Below, one piece after another: positions 9,061 to 17,067 of a stretch of DNA of 36,872 nucleotides. Every line of letters starts with the position of its first letter. Position 1 is the stretch's first letter. The notes beneath the pieces are model-generated. The model did not search any database. It was not told the DNA's origin and was given only the letters and a program-made list of their open reading frames with translations. This DNA comes from Flammeovirgaceae bacterium UBA2338 (lineage in GTDB: Bacteria; Bacteroidota; Bacteroidia; Cytophagales; Cyclobacteriaceae), in assembly GCA_002344795.1 (NCBI GenBank), contig DDUM01000041.1, positions 1 through 36,872 of the forward strand, read 5' to 3'. Position numbers and translations under genes: made by a program.

Positions 9061-9081
9061 AAAGCTTAGGGTTAATTATCC
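9061..9081 (-). repeat. Leader repeat copy 2, immediately upstream of the HDAC-family ATG
   Basis: Read on the minus strand, GGATAATTAACCCTAAGCTT ends just before the ATG at 9059. Its first ten bases also encode the last codons and stop of the lipoprotein gene. It matches the copy at 8116-8136 at 18 of 20 positions. Confidence 0.4.
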
Positions 9082-9497
9082 TTTTTGTACCAGGCTTCCT
9101 GTAATTGGTGGAAGGTATCGTGTAAGCTGGTAAGTGACTTTCCAATTGCCTGATCATCGCCCACCTCTACAAGGTCAGCCAATGCTACGGCACCCTCCTG
9201 AAGCTCCTGTAGCGTTTGCTTTACCTCGTCATTATCCACTTTCGTTGGTAATTCCTGTTCTATCCAACTATTTACGGATACCACCATTTCACTCGCATAC
9301 TGTTTCACGGGTTCAATGTTAGCTGAATCTCGATAGGGGTGAAAACTTTCCGCCATCAACATATGGAAATCATCCATACCTTTCCATTCAACAGTTTCCT
9401 CCTCGGTTTGTTCTTGTGTTGATTCAGTTTTAGGTGAGCATGCCCAACTTGTTATAAATAGTAAAGCACAAATTCCAATTAGTTTATTTAGTTTCAT
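9072..9497 (-). CDS. Small alpha-helical lipoprotein of unknown function
   Basis: The 141-aa product has a type II signal peptide with lipobox SWAC (lipidated Cys20), then a Gln/Glu/Thr-rich linker and a helical domain at about 40-141. I do not recognise the family. His residues are spaced along the helices (DDFHMLM, SFHPYRD, LHDTFHQL), which is compatible with a small four-helix bundle that might bind a ligand or metal, but this is only a resemblance. It sits 10 bases after the ABC transporter gene and 12 bases before the HDAC-family gene on the same strand, so it is probably co-transcribed and may act with the transporter at the envelope. Confidence 0.8.
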   Translation of the reverse strand: MKLNKLIGICALLFITSWACSPKTESTQEQTEEETVEWKGMDDFHMLMAESFHPYRDSANIEPVKQYASEMVVSVNSWIEQELPTKVDNDEVKQTLQELQEGAVALADLVEVGDDQAIGKSLTSLHDTFHQLQEAWYKKDN

Positions 9498-9507
9498 AAG
9501 TTATTGG

Positions 9508-12500
9508 TTAAAACATTTTATCTCTTTTTCTATACTTAATCCTATTCTCAACACTTTGTACCCCTCTTTTCAGCAAATCAAAATACAATGCAATATAAAG
9601 CATCAAGCTCATAAACCAGATAATGGAAATATTAAAATATAAAGTATCAAAATGCCTTCCTAAAAAATGCTTGGTAGGGTTATAAAAATTGGCAGTAAAG
9701 TCAAATTTATTATGCGGTCGATGATCCTCAAAATATATTGGATAAATTTTTTGTATCAATTTCCCTTGCCATTCTAAAATGCGCACAGGGTCATTAGAGT
9801 TTTCCACCATTTGGGTAACAGCTTCACTTTGATACTTCATTTTATTGCTATTGTATTCTTCCAATTTCTGAGGAGTATCAGTCAGTGAAGCTACCAGGGC
9901 TTCTCTATCTTTCTGCGCATTGTTGCCACGCAATTGATAGTATGACTTAAGCACCCTAACAAACTGAAGGGTGCTTTGATAGGTAGTTGAATCAAATTTT
10001 CCTATTACCAATTTGTCTATTTGAGGAAACTTATCTTCTCCTACGTTTTTAAGCTCAAGCATCAATTCATTTTGAATTAGCTTTAATGTTTCTTTTACAG
10101 GATTATCATCACTTTTATCTCGCCATTGATTTCTATGATTGAGTACAAAAGCCAACTTTGATTCAAGGCTTGGAATATAATAGACTCGCTTATATTCAGC
10201 CAACGCTCCCTTCTTATCCAATTCGTAGAACAATTTTTCAAATGGATTGTCTCTGAATTGCGTAACCATATAAGCTTCAAATGCCCACCGCGATGTCATC
10301 ATCTCCCCCAGCAGCGGTATACCGTTTGGAGTACCCACTTTGGGATTGAATTTGTCAAAACTAATAACCACACCACTCAATAATAATTGCGGAATTATTA
10401 GAATGGGGATGAGTATATAAATCGTTACAGCCGAATCAAATGCTGAACTAATATTCAAGCCAAGTACGTTGGCAAAACAACTGCAAGAAAATAAAATAAG
10501 CCAATAGCGCATTTCGGTAAGCGGTATCTCCAAAATCCAATTACCCACAATGATAAAAGTAAACGTTTGCAAAGCTGATACACCAAAAAGTATAAACACT
10601 TTGGACATGAGGTATCCACTTTTGCTCAAATGCAGGTACCGCTCACGTTTCAATATTTTTCTGTCATGAAATATTTCTTCTGCACTCACTATCAAACCCA
10701 CAAAGAGCGCCACCACTACGCTCATGAAGAAATAAACCGGAATATTGTTGTTGTGATAGAATGTATAATGAGGATTCTCTACTCCTACGGCATCATAATA
10801 CTTTACAAAGTATGATATAAACAAAGCTAAGATAGGCGCTATTGTAAAGTTAATCGCCAAATATTGTTTGTTTGAAAACTTAGACATGACGTCTCTCTTT
10901 ACAAACACACTAAACTGCTTAAACCAATTGGGAAGATGTAATGAACTAGGAATACTATCTTCGGAAGGTTCTACTTTCGGTATTTTAATCTTCTGTTTAA
11001 AGTATTGGTACCATTGTCCTGGCGATATTTTACGAGTATGAGTAAATCTCCCAAACTCATTCACCACCCTGGTCTCGATAATACTAAATATCTTTTCCGG
11101 GTTGATATTTCCACACTCCGGACAAGCACCTGGAGTTTTGTTGGCCGCATTAACAATTTCCTGAAAATATGCCATCGACTCTACCGGGTTGCCATAATAG
11201 ATTTGAAACCCTCCTACGTCCAAAATAATCAAAGTGTCGAACATCTTAAAGATGTCAGACGAAGGCTGATGTATCACCACAAAGATCATCTTTCCGCGCA
11301 ACGCTAGCTCCTTCAGCAAGTCCATGATGTTTTCCGAATCTCTTGAAGAGAGGCCAGAGGTAGGTTCATCCACAAAAAGGATTGTTGGCTCCCTTAACAA
11401 CTCCAATCCAATATTTAAACGCTTGCGCTGTCCACCACTAATGGTCTTCTGCAAAGGGCTTCCTACTTTCAAGTTTCTGGTTTCAGAGATTCCCAATGAA
11501 AGGAGAACCCTGTCAACAATTTCTATAATTTGTTCCCGGGTATAATGACCAAAACAAAGTCGTGAGGCATAATATAAATTGTCAAAAACAGTAAGGTCCT
11601 CCATCAGCAGGTCATCCTGAGGAATATACCCAACTACTCCCCTTATTTCCCTGGGATCTTCGTGCACATCGATACCATTGATAAGTACTCTTCCACTTGA
11701 AGGCTTTTCAGAACCATTGAGTACATTAAGTAAAGTTGATTTACCAGAGCCACTGGCTCCCATTACTCCAATTAACTTACCCCCCTTTTCATTGATAGTA
11801 ATATTTTGAAGTCCTGCCCGGCCACTTTTAAAGTGATAGAAGATATGCTCAGCCACAAAACTTACTTCATTTTCTATCTCTTCGACAAGGAATTTGCCAA
11901 CAATGTCGCTGTAATAAATCGTATCGATTTTATTTCCTCTAATGGTACTTCCCGTTGGCAGTACATCTATCTTTCTACTTTTAAGAGGAACGCTGTTAAG
12001 GTAAAGTGTAGAAATGCCGAGGTATTTGATCAGGTATGTTTCTATATCCTGCAGCCTTAGTATTGCTATTAAACCAGTAAGTTTCTTGGCTGTAATACGT
12101 GGCCCAGGGTATTCAAAATCATCAGACCCTTCATCAATAACCATTATGTTTTTTGAGGCCAACTCTTCTATATCTTGTCCCATCACAAAGAATCGCATTG
12201 CCTTGATGTCCTTCTGCGGAATCTTTAATGCCTCACCAATATAGAATATTAGATTTTCCTGACGTTCAGAAATAGAACCATCTGCATATACCAACTCAAC
12301 AATCTTTACTACCAAAATGGCTTTTTGTTGCATGGTCAACGCCTGGTTCACCTTCTTGGATATCTGCATTATTTGTGACCAATCGTCTACAAATTGCTTA
12401 GTATCCTCATCAACTGTAATTGGGTCCTGAGCTGTACGGTTGGAAGCCTTGCAGAAATCGTCAAAAAGATTGAGGTAGTAGCGCGTAAGTTCCTGGTTAA

Positions 12501-12609
12501 GGTGCAGACCAAGAAATTCCTTGATATTGGCTCGCTCATCTTCCGTAATTCGCTCCTTAGCAACAATGGCAAAAAGCTGAATGATTGCTTTAAGTAGTTC
12601 TTCGCTCAT
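9508..12609 (-). CDS. ABCG-type ABC transporter fused to an N-terminal TerB-like domain
   Basis: A 1033-aa single-chain half-transporter. Residues about 1-150 are helical and contain a TerB-like acidic segment (LVYADGSISERQEN, 106-119). Residues about 255-475 form the nucleotide-binding domain: Walker A GASGSGKST (284-292), signature SGGQR (391-395), Walker B LFVDEP (411-416, catalytic E415) and switch His447. The permease domain starts at about 560, with membrane segments near 586-603, 624-645, 668-690, 703-720, 728-750 and a last one at 991-1012. NBD-before-TMD order and motifs are those of the ABCG/White (ABC2) class. A hydrophilic stretch of about 240 residues (751-990) between the last two segments is unusually long for the class. 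A CPEC motif lies at 496-499. Substrate unknown. First gene of the minus-strand run down to ligD. Confidence 0.9.
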   Translation of the reverse strand: MSEELLKAIIQLFAIVAKERITEDERANIKEFLGLHLNQELTRYYLNLFDDFCKASNRTAQDPITVDEDTKQFVDDWSQIMQISKKVNQALTMQQKAILVVKIVELVYADGSISERQENLIFYIGEALKIPQKDIKAMRFFVMGQDIEELASKNIMVIDEGSDDFEYPGPRITAKKLTGLIAILRLQDIETYLIKYLGISTLYLNSVPLKSRKIDVLPTGSTIRGNKIDTIYYSDIVGKFLVEEIENEVSFVAEHIFYHFKSGRAGLQNITINEKGGKLIGVMGASGSGKSTLLNVLNGSEKPSSGRVLINGIDVHEDPREIRGVVGYIPQDDLLMEDLTVFDNLYYASRLCFGHYTREQIIEIVDRVLLSLGISETRNLKVGSPLQKTISGGQRKRLNIGLELLREPTILFVDEPTSGLSSRDSENIMDLLKELALRGKMIFVVIHQPSSDIFKMFDTLIILDVGGFQIYYGNPVESMAYFQEIVNAANKTPGACPECGNINPEKIFSIIETRVVNEFGRFTHTRKISPGQWYQYFKQKIKIPKVEPSEDSIPSSLHLPNWFKQFSVFVKRDVMSKFSNKQYLAINFTIAPILALFISYFVKYYDAVGVENPHYTFYHNNNIPVYFFMSVVVALFVGLIVSAEEIFHDRKILKRERYLHLSKSGYLMSKVFILFGVSALQTFTFIIVGNWILEIPLTEMRYWLILFSCSCFANVLGLNISSAFDSAVTIYILIPILIIPQLLLSGVVISFDKFNPKVGTPNGIPLLGEMMTSRWAFEAYMVTQFRDNPFEKLFYELDKKGALAEYKRVYYIPSLESKLAFVLNHRNQWRDKSDDNPVKETLKLIQNELMLELKNVGEDKFPQIDKLVIGKFDSTTYQSTLQFVRVLKSYYQLRGNNAQKDREALVASLTDTPQKLEEYNSNKMKYQSEAVTQMVENSNDPVRILEWQGKLIQKIYPIYFEDHRPHNKFDFTANFYNPTKHFLGRHFDTLYFNISIIWFMSLMLYIALYFDLLKRGVQSVENRIKYRKRDKMF

Positions 12610-12670
12610 TAAGCCAGTCCCTGTGTTTGATCTACCGTCACCTTATTCATTAATACGAAATAAGGCTTAA
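12609..12670. repeat. Nested inverted repeats in the divergent spacer upstream of the ABC transporter
   Basis: CCTTATT (12641-12647) pairs with AATAAGG (12659-12665). An outer TTAAGCC (12609-12615) pairs with GGCTTAA (12664-12670), sharing two bases with the inner arm. They lie between the divergent transporter and TraB-family genes and could be an operator or leader structure. The AT-rich context makes chance possible. The rest of the 12610-12797 spacer shows no gene. Confidence 0.25.
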
Positions 12671-12797
12671 AATAGTTAAAAATTAAGTTTCTGAGGTACA
12701 ACATTCCAATTTTATGTTTTCTTCCAGGAGGTTGAAACGGCCGCTTTCATTTTTTCGCCTATTTAAGTTTTCTTTGTATATAATAACTACAGATACT

Positions 12798-13673
12798 ATG
12801 CGAATCTTACGACTTGTTATATATCCAGTTATTTTCACTTTTATCCTAACCTCCGGGTTTTGCCAAAACTCAATACTCTGGGAAGTAAGTGGAAACGATC
12901 TACCCCACTCTTCGTTTTTGTTAGGTACCTTAAAATTCATCGGTGAAAAGGAGTATATCCTTCATGAAAAGATCATCGACAAACTTAAAGTCAGCAGCCT
13001 TTTTGCCATTGAAGATGAGGTGAACCACCATGCACAACATGAATTAAATAAAGCAATTCATTTTGCTAAAGGTCAGTCACTGCGTGATGTTTTGACCACG
13101 AATGAGTATAAAAAAGTAGAAAGTTTATTTGAACGTGAATTTAACATCTCTGGGAAGAAATTTAATAAAAAATATGCGAAGCTAAAGCCACTTGCATTAT
13201 CCATCACCATGACAAGGCTTGCTCTCCATGAGGATGTCAAATTTTAGGATATTGAATTACTTAAGTTAGCCAAAGATCTTAAAATTCCCACTTATAGTCT
13301 TGAGCCCATTGAAAGAGAAGCGGTGGCATTCAATGCTTTTCCGGTTGAAACACAGGCAACCGCATTAATGAATAGTATTGATAACTTTCCCAATCAAAAA
13401 TCTGAATTTGAAAAACTGGAAGAAGCCTATGCCAATGGGGATATCAATAGTGTTTTTGAATATTCACTTCATCCATTCGAAAAGAACGAGCTCTTTATTG
13501 AAGAGTTCTACTTTAAGAGAAACGAAGAATGGTTGCCTAAGCTTGAAAAAATGTTTTCTGAAAGTAAATCATTTGTAACTGTAGGAGTTACTCATTTGAA
13601 AGGCGAAAGAGGTCTTCTTAATCTTCTTCGCGCAAATGGTTATACCGTGACACCTATACCTGTTAATGATTGA
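12798..13673 (+). pseudogene. TraB/GumN family protein, interrupted by an in-frame TAG
   Basis: From ATG 12798 a signal peptide (MRILRL... ending SGFCQ) leads into a TraB/GumN-family domain that meets TAG at 13245-13247. The same frame continues without another stop to 13673 and gives the second half of the family: DIELLKLAKDLKIPTYSLEP, then NEEWLPKLEKMF and the C-terminal VGVTHLKGERGLLNLLRANGYTV. The TAG replaces a single residue next to the conserved Asp. In addition the N-terminal family motif GTxH, thought to bind metal, reads GTLKF here, so a key His is missing too. Both changes suggest a decaying gene. An earlier in-frame ATG at 12714 gives no signal peptide and is less likely. The 3' end abuts the prc gene tail to tail. 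Readthrough or a sequencing error remain alternatives. Confidence 0.75.
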
Positions 13674-15713
13674 TTAACCTACCCGATTCATTATCATGTC
13701 GGAAAGTATTAACAAGCTTTCACGGAGGTACTCGTCTTTAAGCTTTACCAACTCATCTTCAGCCAATCCATCATCATTCTCAATCTTAGTATCCATCTCC
13801 TTATTCATTGCCCTCTTGCGTTCAACTTCTTCCATTTCTTTCTTACGAGTGGCCTCATTGAGCGATATCTTCGTTGCGGCAAGGCTTTTTTTCAGGTCTT
13901 CTGTTTCATTGATATATTGTTTAAGATTTGGGTCAACCTTAACCCGTTCCTGATAAGAGCGGTTCAATCCAGCTATCAGGTTTGAATCAATGTCAGATGC
14001 TTTCCTAAAAGGCGTGCTTTCAATAACATCCCATGGAAGTGCACTTAGCTTTGAGCTTTCTCCATACTGTTTGCTATTAAGTGCAGAGGGGAGAACAACA
14101 TCGGGTATAACTCCTTTGTTCTGAGTACTACTCCCTGTCACTCTATAAAACTTTTGAAAAGTTAGCTTTAATTCTCCAACTTCTTCCTTATCATTGATAA
14201 ATCGCTTTAGATCCAATATAGTCTGCACTGTTCCTTTGCCATAGGTAGATTCTCCAGCAATTATACCGCGGTTGTAGTCCTGTATTGCACCCGCAAATAT
14301 TTCTGAGGCAGAAGCGCTGAAACGATTTGTCACCACCACCAAAGGGCCGTTGTACAAAACGCTTTTATCATCATCCATTCCTACCTCCACTTTATCCTGC
14401 GAGTTTTTTACCTGTACTACAGGGCCTCCTTTGATAAACAACCCAGTTAGGTCAATGGCTTCAGCCAAAGAACCGCCTCCATTGTTTCTCAAATCCATTA
14501 CTATTCCATCCACTCTTTCATTTTGCAACTCCTGAATTAATTTTTTCACATCCCTCGTAGTGCTTCGGTAGTTAGGATCACCTTTTTGGTAAGCATCAAA
14601 ATCCATATAAAAACTTGGAAGTGAAATCACTCCCAGCTTCATTGCCTTATCTCCCTTCTGGTAATTGACAACACTTTTTTTTGCTGCCTGATCTTCCAGC
14701 TTGATTTTATCTCTCACCAAAATCAATTCCTGAGGTGGCCCATTAACACCTGTTGCTGCCGGTAGAAACTGCAGTCGCACTGTCGTTCCCTTTGGGCCTT
14801 TGATTAACTTTACCACATCATCTAAACGCCAACCCACCACATCTACAATTTCTCCATCAACTCCTTGCCCCACTCCAATGATCAGATCATTGACATGAAG
14901 TTTTCCTGATTTTTCTGCTGGTCCTCCATGAAGCACTTCAAAAATCTTAGTGTAATCACTATCTAATACCAACCTGGCACCTATTCCCTCCAGGGATAAA
15001 CTCATACTCTGCTTAAAAAGATCAGAAGCCTTTGTTGAGAGGTAATTGGTATGCGGATCATAGGCCTCGGTAATGGCATTCATATAAACACTAAACACAT
15101 CCTCACCATTGAACTGATCAATGTTTTTTATGAAACGATCATAACGTTTATGAAGTGCCTCCTCGATTTCTTCCTGATTCTTACCTGTAAGTTTGAGGCT
15201 CAAAGCCTGACTTTTAATTATTTTTCTCCAAAGTTCATCCAGCTCGGTTGTGGTCTTTGACCACTCCGCTTCATCCCTATTGGTTTCATAGTATTCATCA
15301 ATGGTGTAATCAAAAGTTTGCGAGATCAATTTATTCTTCACATAATCCATTCGTTCATTGTATCTCTTTTGAAAGACATCGTATATAATATAAGCGGGGC
15401 TCACATCTTCATTACGCGTGAGGTCATCTATTTCAAAACGGAACTTGTTAAATGACTTAATATCGGATGCTAAGAAATAGGTTTTGTTGTTGTCTAATTC
15501 CAGAATATAACTATCCAAAATAGCAGATGACAAAGAATCGTTGAGCTTTATCTTGCGATAATGATTGTTATCCAGGATATATGAAACTACTCTAGCCTCC
15601 TTACCATAAACAGCTTTGGGTTTTAGACTGGTGGTGTCAGAAAATATGGGGTTGCCGGCATGTGTAATAAACGCAACAATGCCAAGAACAAAAATCAAGA
15701 TAGTTCGAATCAT
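13674..15713 (-). CDS. prc: Tail-specific (C-terminal processing) periplasmic protease, S41 family
   Basis: The 679-aa product nearly matches E. coli Prc/Tsp in length (682). A signal peptide (1-19) is followed by an N-terminal helical domain (about 40-225), a PDZ domain (about 235-330) that recognises nonpolar C-termini, and the S41 catalytic domain. The Ser/Lys dyad is visible as S468 in FSASASEIF and K493 in YGKGTVQ, with the same 25-residue spacing as in Prc. A charged C-terminal helical domain follows (about 560-679). In proteobacteria this enzyme trims penicillin-binding proteins and degrades peptidoglycan hydrolases and tagged proteins in the periplasm; a similar envelope role is likely here. 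The gene stands alone, convergent with the broken TraB gene; its leader holds an inverted repeat at 15735-15770. Confidence 0.93.
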   Translation of the reverse strand: MIRTILIFVLGIVAFITHAGNPIFSDTTSLKPKAVYGKEARVVSYILDNNHYRKIKLNDSLSSAILDSYILELDNNKTYFLASDIKSFNKFRFEIDDLTRNEDVSPAYIIYDVFQKRYNERMDYVKNKLISQTFDYTIDEYYETNRDEAEWSKTTTELDELWRKIIKSQALSLKLTGKNQEEIEEALHKRYDRFIKNIDQFNGEDVFSVYMNAITEAYDPHTNYLSTKASDLFKQSMSLSLEGIGARLVLDSDYTKIFEVLHGGPAEKSGKLHVNDLIIGVGQGVDGEIVDVVGWRLDDVVKLIKGPKGTTVRLQFLPAATGVNGPPQELILVRDKIKLEDQAAKKSVVNYQKGDKAMKLGVISLPSFYMDFDAYQKGDPNYRSTTRDVKKLIQELQNERVDGIVMDLRNNGGGSLAEAIDLTGLFIKGGPVVQVKNSQDKVEVGMDDDKSVLYNGPLVVVTNRFSASASEIFAGAIQDYNRGIIAGESTYGKGTVQTILDLKRFINDKEEVGELKLTFQKFYRVTGSSTQNKGVIPDVVLPSALNSKQYGESSKLSALPWDVIESTPFRKASDIDSNLIAGLNRSYQERVKVDPNLKQYINETEDLKKSLAATKISLNEATRKKEMEEVERKRAMNKEMDTKIENDDGLAEDELVKLKDEYLRESLLILSDMIMNRVG

Positions 15714-15734
15714 AACAACTAAAATTAATCTATT

Positions 15735-15770
15735 GGGCAGTATACGGATTACAAAGCAAATCCGATGCCC
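15735..15770. repeat. Interrupted 11-pair inverted repeat in the prc leader
   Basis: GGGCA (15735-15739) and CGGATT (15745-15750) pair with AATCCG (15759-15764) and TGCCC (15766-15770) around an eight-base loop, with a small asymmetric interior bulge. It lies 22 bases upstream of the prc start and 17 bases after the zinc-ribbon gene stop. No T-run follows on the minus strand, so it may be an operator or mRNA leader structure more than a terminator. Confidence 0.4.
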
Positions 15771-15786
15771 TAATTATTCAAATAGG

Positions 15787-16686
15787 CTACTTTCCCTTGT
15801 CAAAGTCAAACTCCTCAAGAAATTTTTGGGCTTGCTCAACAGTCTGAAATTCATAATGTTTCTTACCTCTCAGGCTAGAATGAATCTCTACCTTCACCAG
15901 GTCAATATCTTTGGTGTTGCGTACAAAATGTGGTTTTTCAAGTTTGTAATCTTCGTCTTCTTTTCGAGAAACACGAAATTGTGTGGCCCTTACGCTTTTA
16001 CAATAGGTACATTTATAATGCTTTAACAATTCATTGGGAGTACCATCATCATGGTGCTCAATAATTTCCTCCCTTACAACTTTCATGGTATAAAATCCAC
16101 AGTTCCCACAGCGAAGTGCAATCAAGTGGCCATCATACTTTTCAATCTTTACATCACCGGTTTTCTCGTCAATCCATACGTCATAATCAATGGAGAAAAC
16201 ATTTTCCTCAGCTTGCATTCCTTCATCGAGATGAACATCCTCCTCCGATTCACTCAACAGCCTCATTTTATTTTTAGTTTTGGGGTTGGTGCGGGGCAGG
16301 TATCTCCATTTTTTCAATTTCTTACTCAATTTGGTCGGGTAGTAATACTCCAGGATCAATGCCCCAACATAACCAACCATTGTAGCGGTTGCCAGAGACA
16401 TAAACAGCCTTACAAAAAACCACACCCCCACTTCGGAGATTTTACCAGCGCCATATAAATTCACAATCATGGCAGCGCCTAAGCCAAAAGCATAAAACAC
16501 CCACTTGTACCACTTTATCTCGTTGGCATTAATAAAATCATGCTTTTGCTTATAATCGTTAATAAGCGATACGCGAAGTTTATAAATCAAGTAAATAATA
16601 ATCCCAGCTGCAAACATGACAATAGCAAGGATTACCATTGCCTTGTGCCACGTTTCTAAAAATGCACTTTCGTGGATTTGTTCCAT
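15787..16686 (-). CDS. Inner-membrane protein with C-terminal zinc-ribbon-like Cys4 motif
   Basis: A 299-aa protein I cannot name. Three membrane segments are visible at about 16-36, 60-78 and 88-112. A charged linker (KLSKKLKKWRYLPR and an acidic SEEDVHLDEGM stretch) leads to a soluble domain with a Cys4 pattern, C193-GN-C196 and C226-TY-C229, resembling a zinc ribbon. The C-terminal about 50 residues (KKHYEFQTVEQAQKFLEEF) form a small mixed alpha/beta end. By the positive-inside rule the soluble part is probably cytoplasmic. It is encoded upstream of prc on the same strand with 73 bases between, and divergent from the small ORF at 16767. The function is unknown. Confidence 0.75.
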   Translation of the reverse strand: MEQIHESAFLETWHKAMVILAIVMFAAGIIIYLIYKLRVSLINDYKQKHDFINANEIKWYKWVFYAFGLGAAMIVNLYGAGKISEVGVWFFVRLFMSLATATMVGYVGALILEYYYPTKLSKKLKKWRYLPRTNPKTKNKMRLLSESEEDVHLDEGMQAEENVFSIDYDVWIDEKTGDVKIEKYDGHLIALRCGNCGFYTMKVVREEIIEHHDDGTPNELLKHYKCTYCKSVRATQFRVSRKEDEDYKLEKPHFVRNTKDIDLVKVEIHSSLRGKKHYEFQTVEQAQKFLEEFDFDKGK

Positions 16687-16766
16687 ACAATTCGACTAAA
16701 AAAATTCAGTTTTAAAGGTAATGATATTTCTGTATAACTTGTTCACACAAAAGTCATTTACCCCAT

Positions 16767-16913
16767 ATGAGGCGACTCCTATTTCTGCTACTCTCAAAGG
16801 TTAACAGATTGATTTTACCAAGGTATAGTCAACGCGACATTACCAAGCTTTCAAAGCTCGACAAACTCATTGTTGGGTACCGCTACTGGGTAACGAAGAA
16901 TGCTTTGAATTAG
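16767..16913 (+). CDS. Small basic 48-aa protein, conserved-looking, function unknown
   Basis: ATG at 16767 opens 48 codons ending TAG at 16911-16913. The peptide starts MRRLLFLLLSKVNRLILP, continues SQRDITKLSKLDKLIVG and ends YRYWVTKNALN. It is hydrophobic at the N-terminus and strongly basic. From memory, this pattern (short hydrophobic start, I-LP, L-KA/DK-I-GWRYYVTKNAL) recurs as a roughly 50-aa ORF in many Bacteroidetes and is sometimes mislabelled SsrA-binding protein; I cannot verify that here. It has none of the SmpB domain, which is about 150 residues. It fills the middle of what would otherwise be a 381-base gap, 80 bases from the divergent membrane-protein gene and 154 bases upstream of the next gene on the same strand. 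Confidence 0.6.
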   Translation: MRRLLFLLLSKVNRLILPRYSQRDITKLSKLDKLIVGYRYWVTKNALN

Positions 16914-16994
16914 CATTAAGGCTCCCAATTATTATGTTAACGGCATCAATCTAAAGCCCTTAAACGAGCTTCAAATGACGTTTTAGTAATTTTT

Positions 16995-17010
16995 TGTGCA
17001 GTTTTGCACA
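16995..17010. promoter_or_regulatory. Palindrome TGTG-N8-CACA, distal copy (candidate operator)
   Basis: TGTGCA, four bases, TGCACA: a perfect dyad 58 bases upstream of the gene at 17068. It has the TGTG-N8-CACA outline of CRP/FNR-family sites. A T-run precedes and does not follow it, so it is not a terminator for upstream genes. Confidence 0.4.
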
Positions 17011-17045
17011 TAATAGTTTGCTAATATTCATTATATAAGATATAC

Positions 17046-17063
17046 TTGTGTAATAATACACAA
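17046..17063. promoter_or_regulatory. Palindrome TGTG-N8-CACA, proximal copy (candidate operator)
   Basis: TTGTGTA, four bases, TACACAA: a perfect seven-pair dyad ending 4 bases before the ATG at 17068. Its centre is 52 bases, about five helical turns, from that of the dyad at 16995-17010, and it keeps the same TGTG-N8-CACA outline. It could hide the translation start in mRNA or bind a repressor. Confidence 0.4.
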
Positions 17064-17067
17064 AATT

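Noticed and set aside
9060..9062. TTG as HDAC-family start codon
   Set aside because: The in-frame ATG at 9059 is immediately adjacent and is the more usual start.
12714..12797. Upstream in-frame ATG of the TraB-family gene
   Set aside because: The 28 extra residues are basic and unlike a signal peptide; the ATG at 12798 is followed by a proper one.
16995..17010. The TGTGCA/TGCACA dyad as a transcription terminator
   Set aside because: The T-run precedes the stem instead of following it, and the stem is short.
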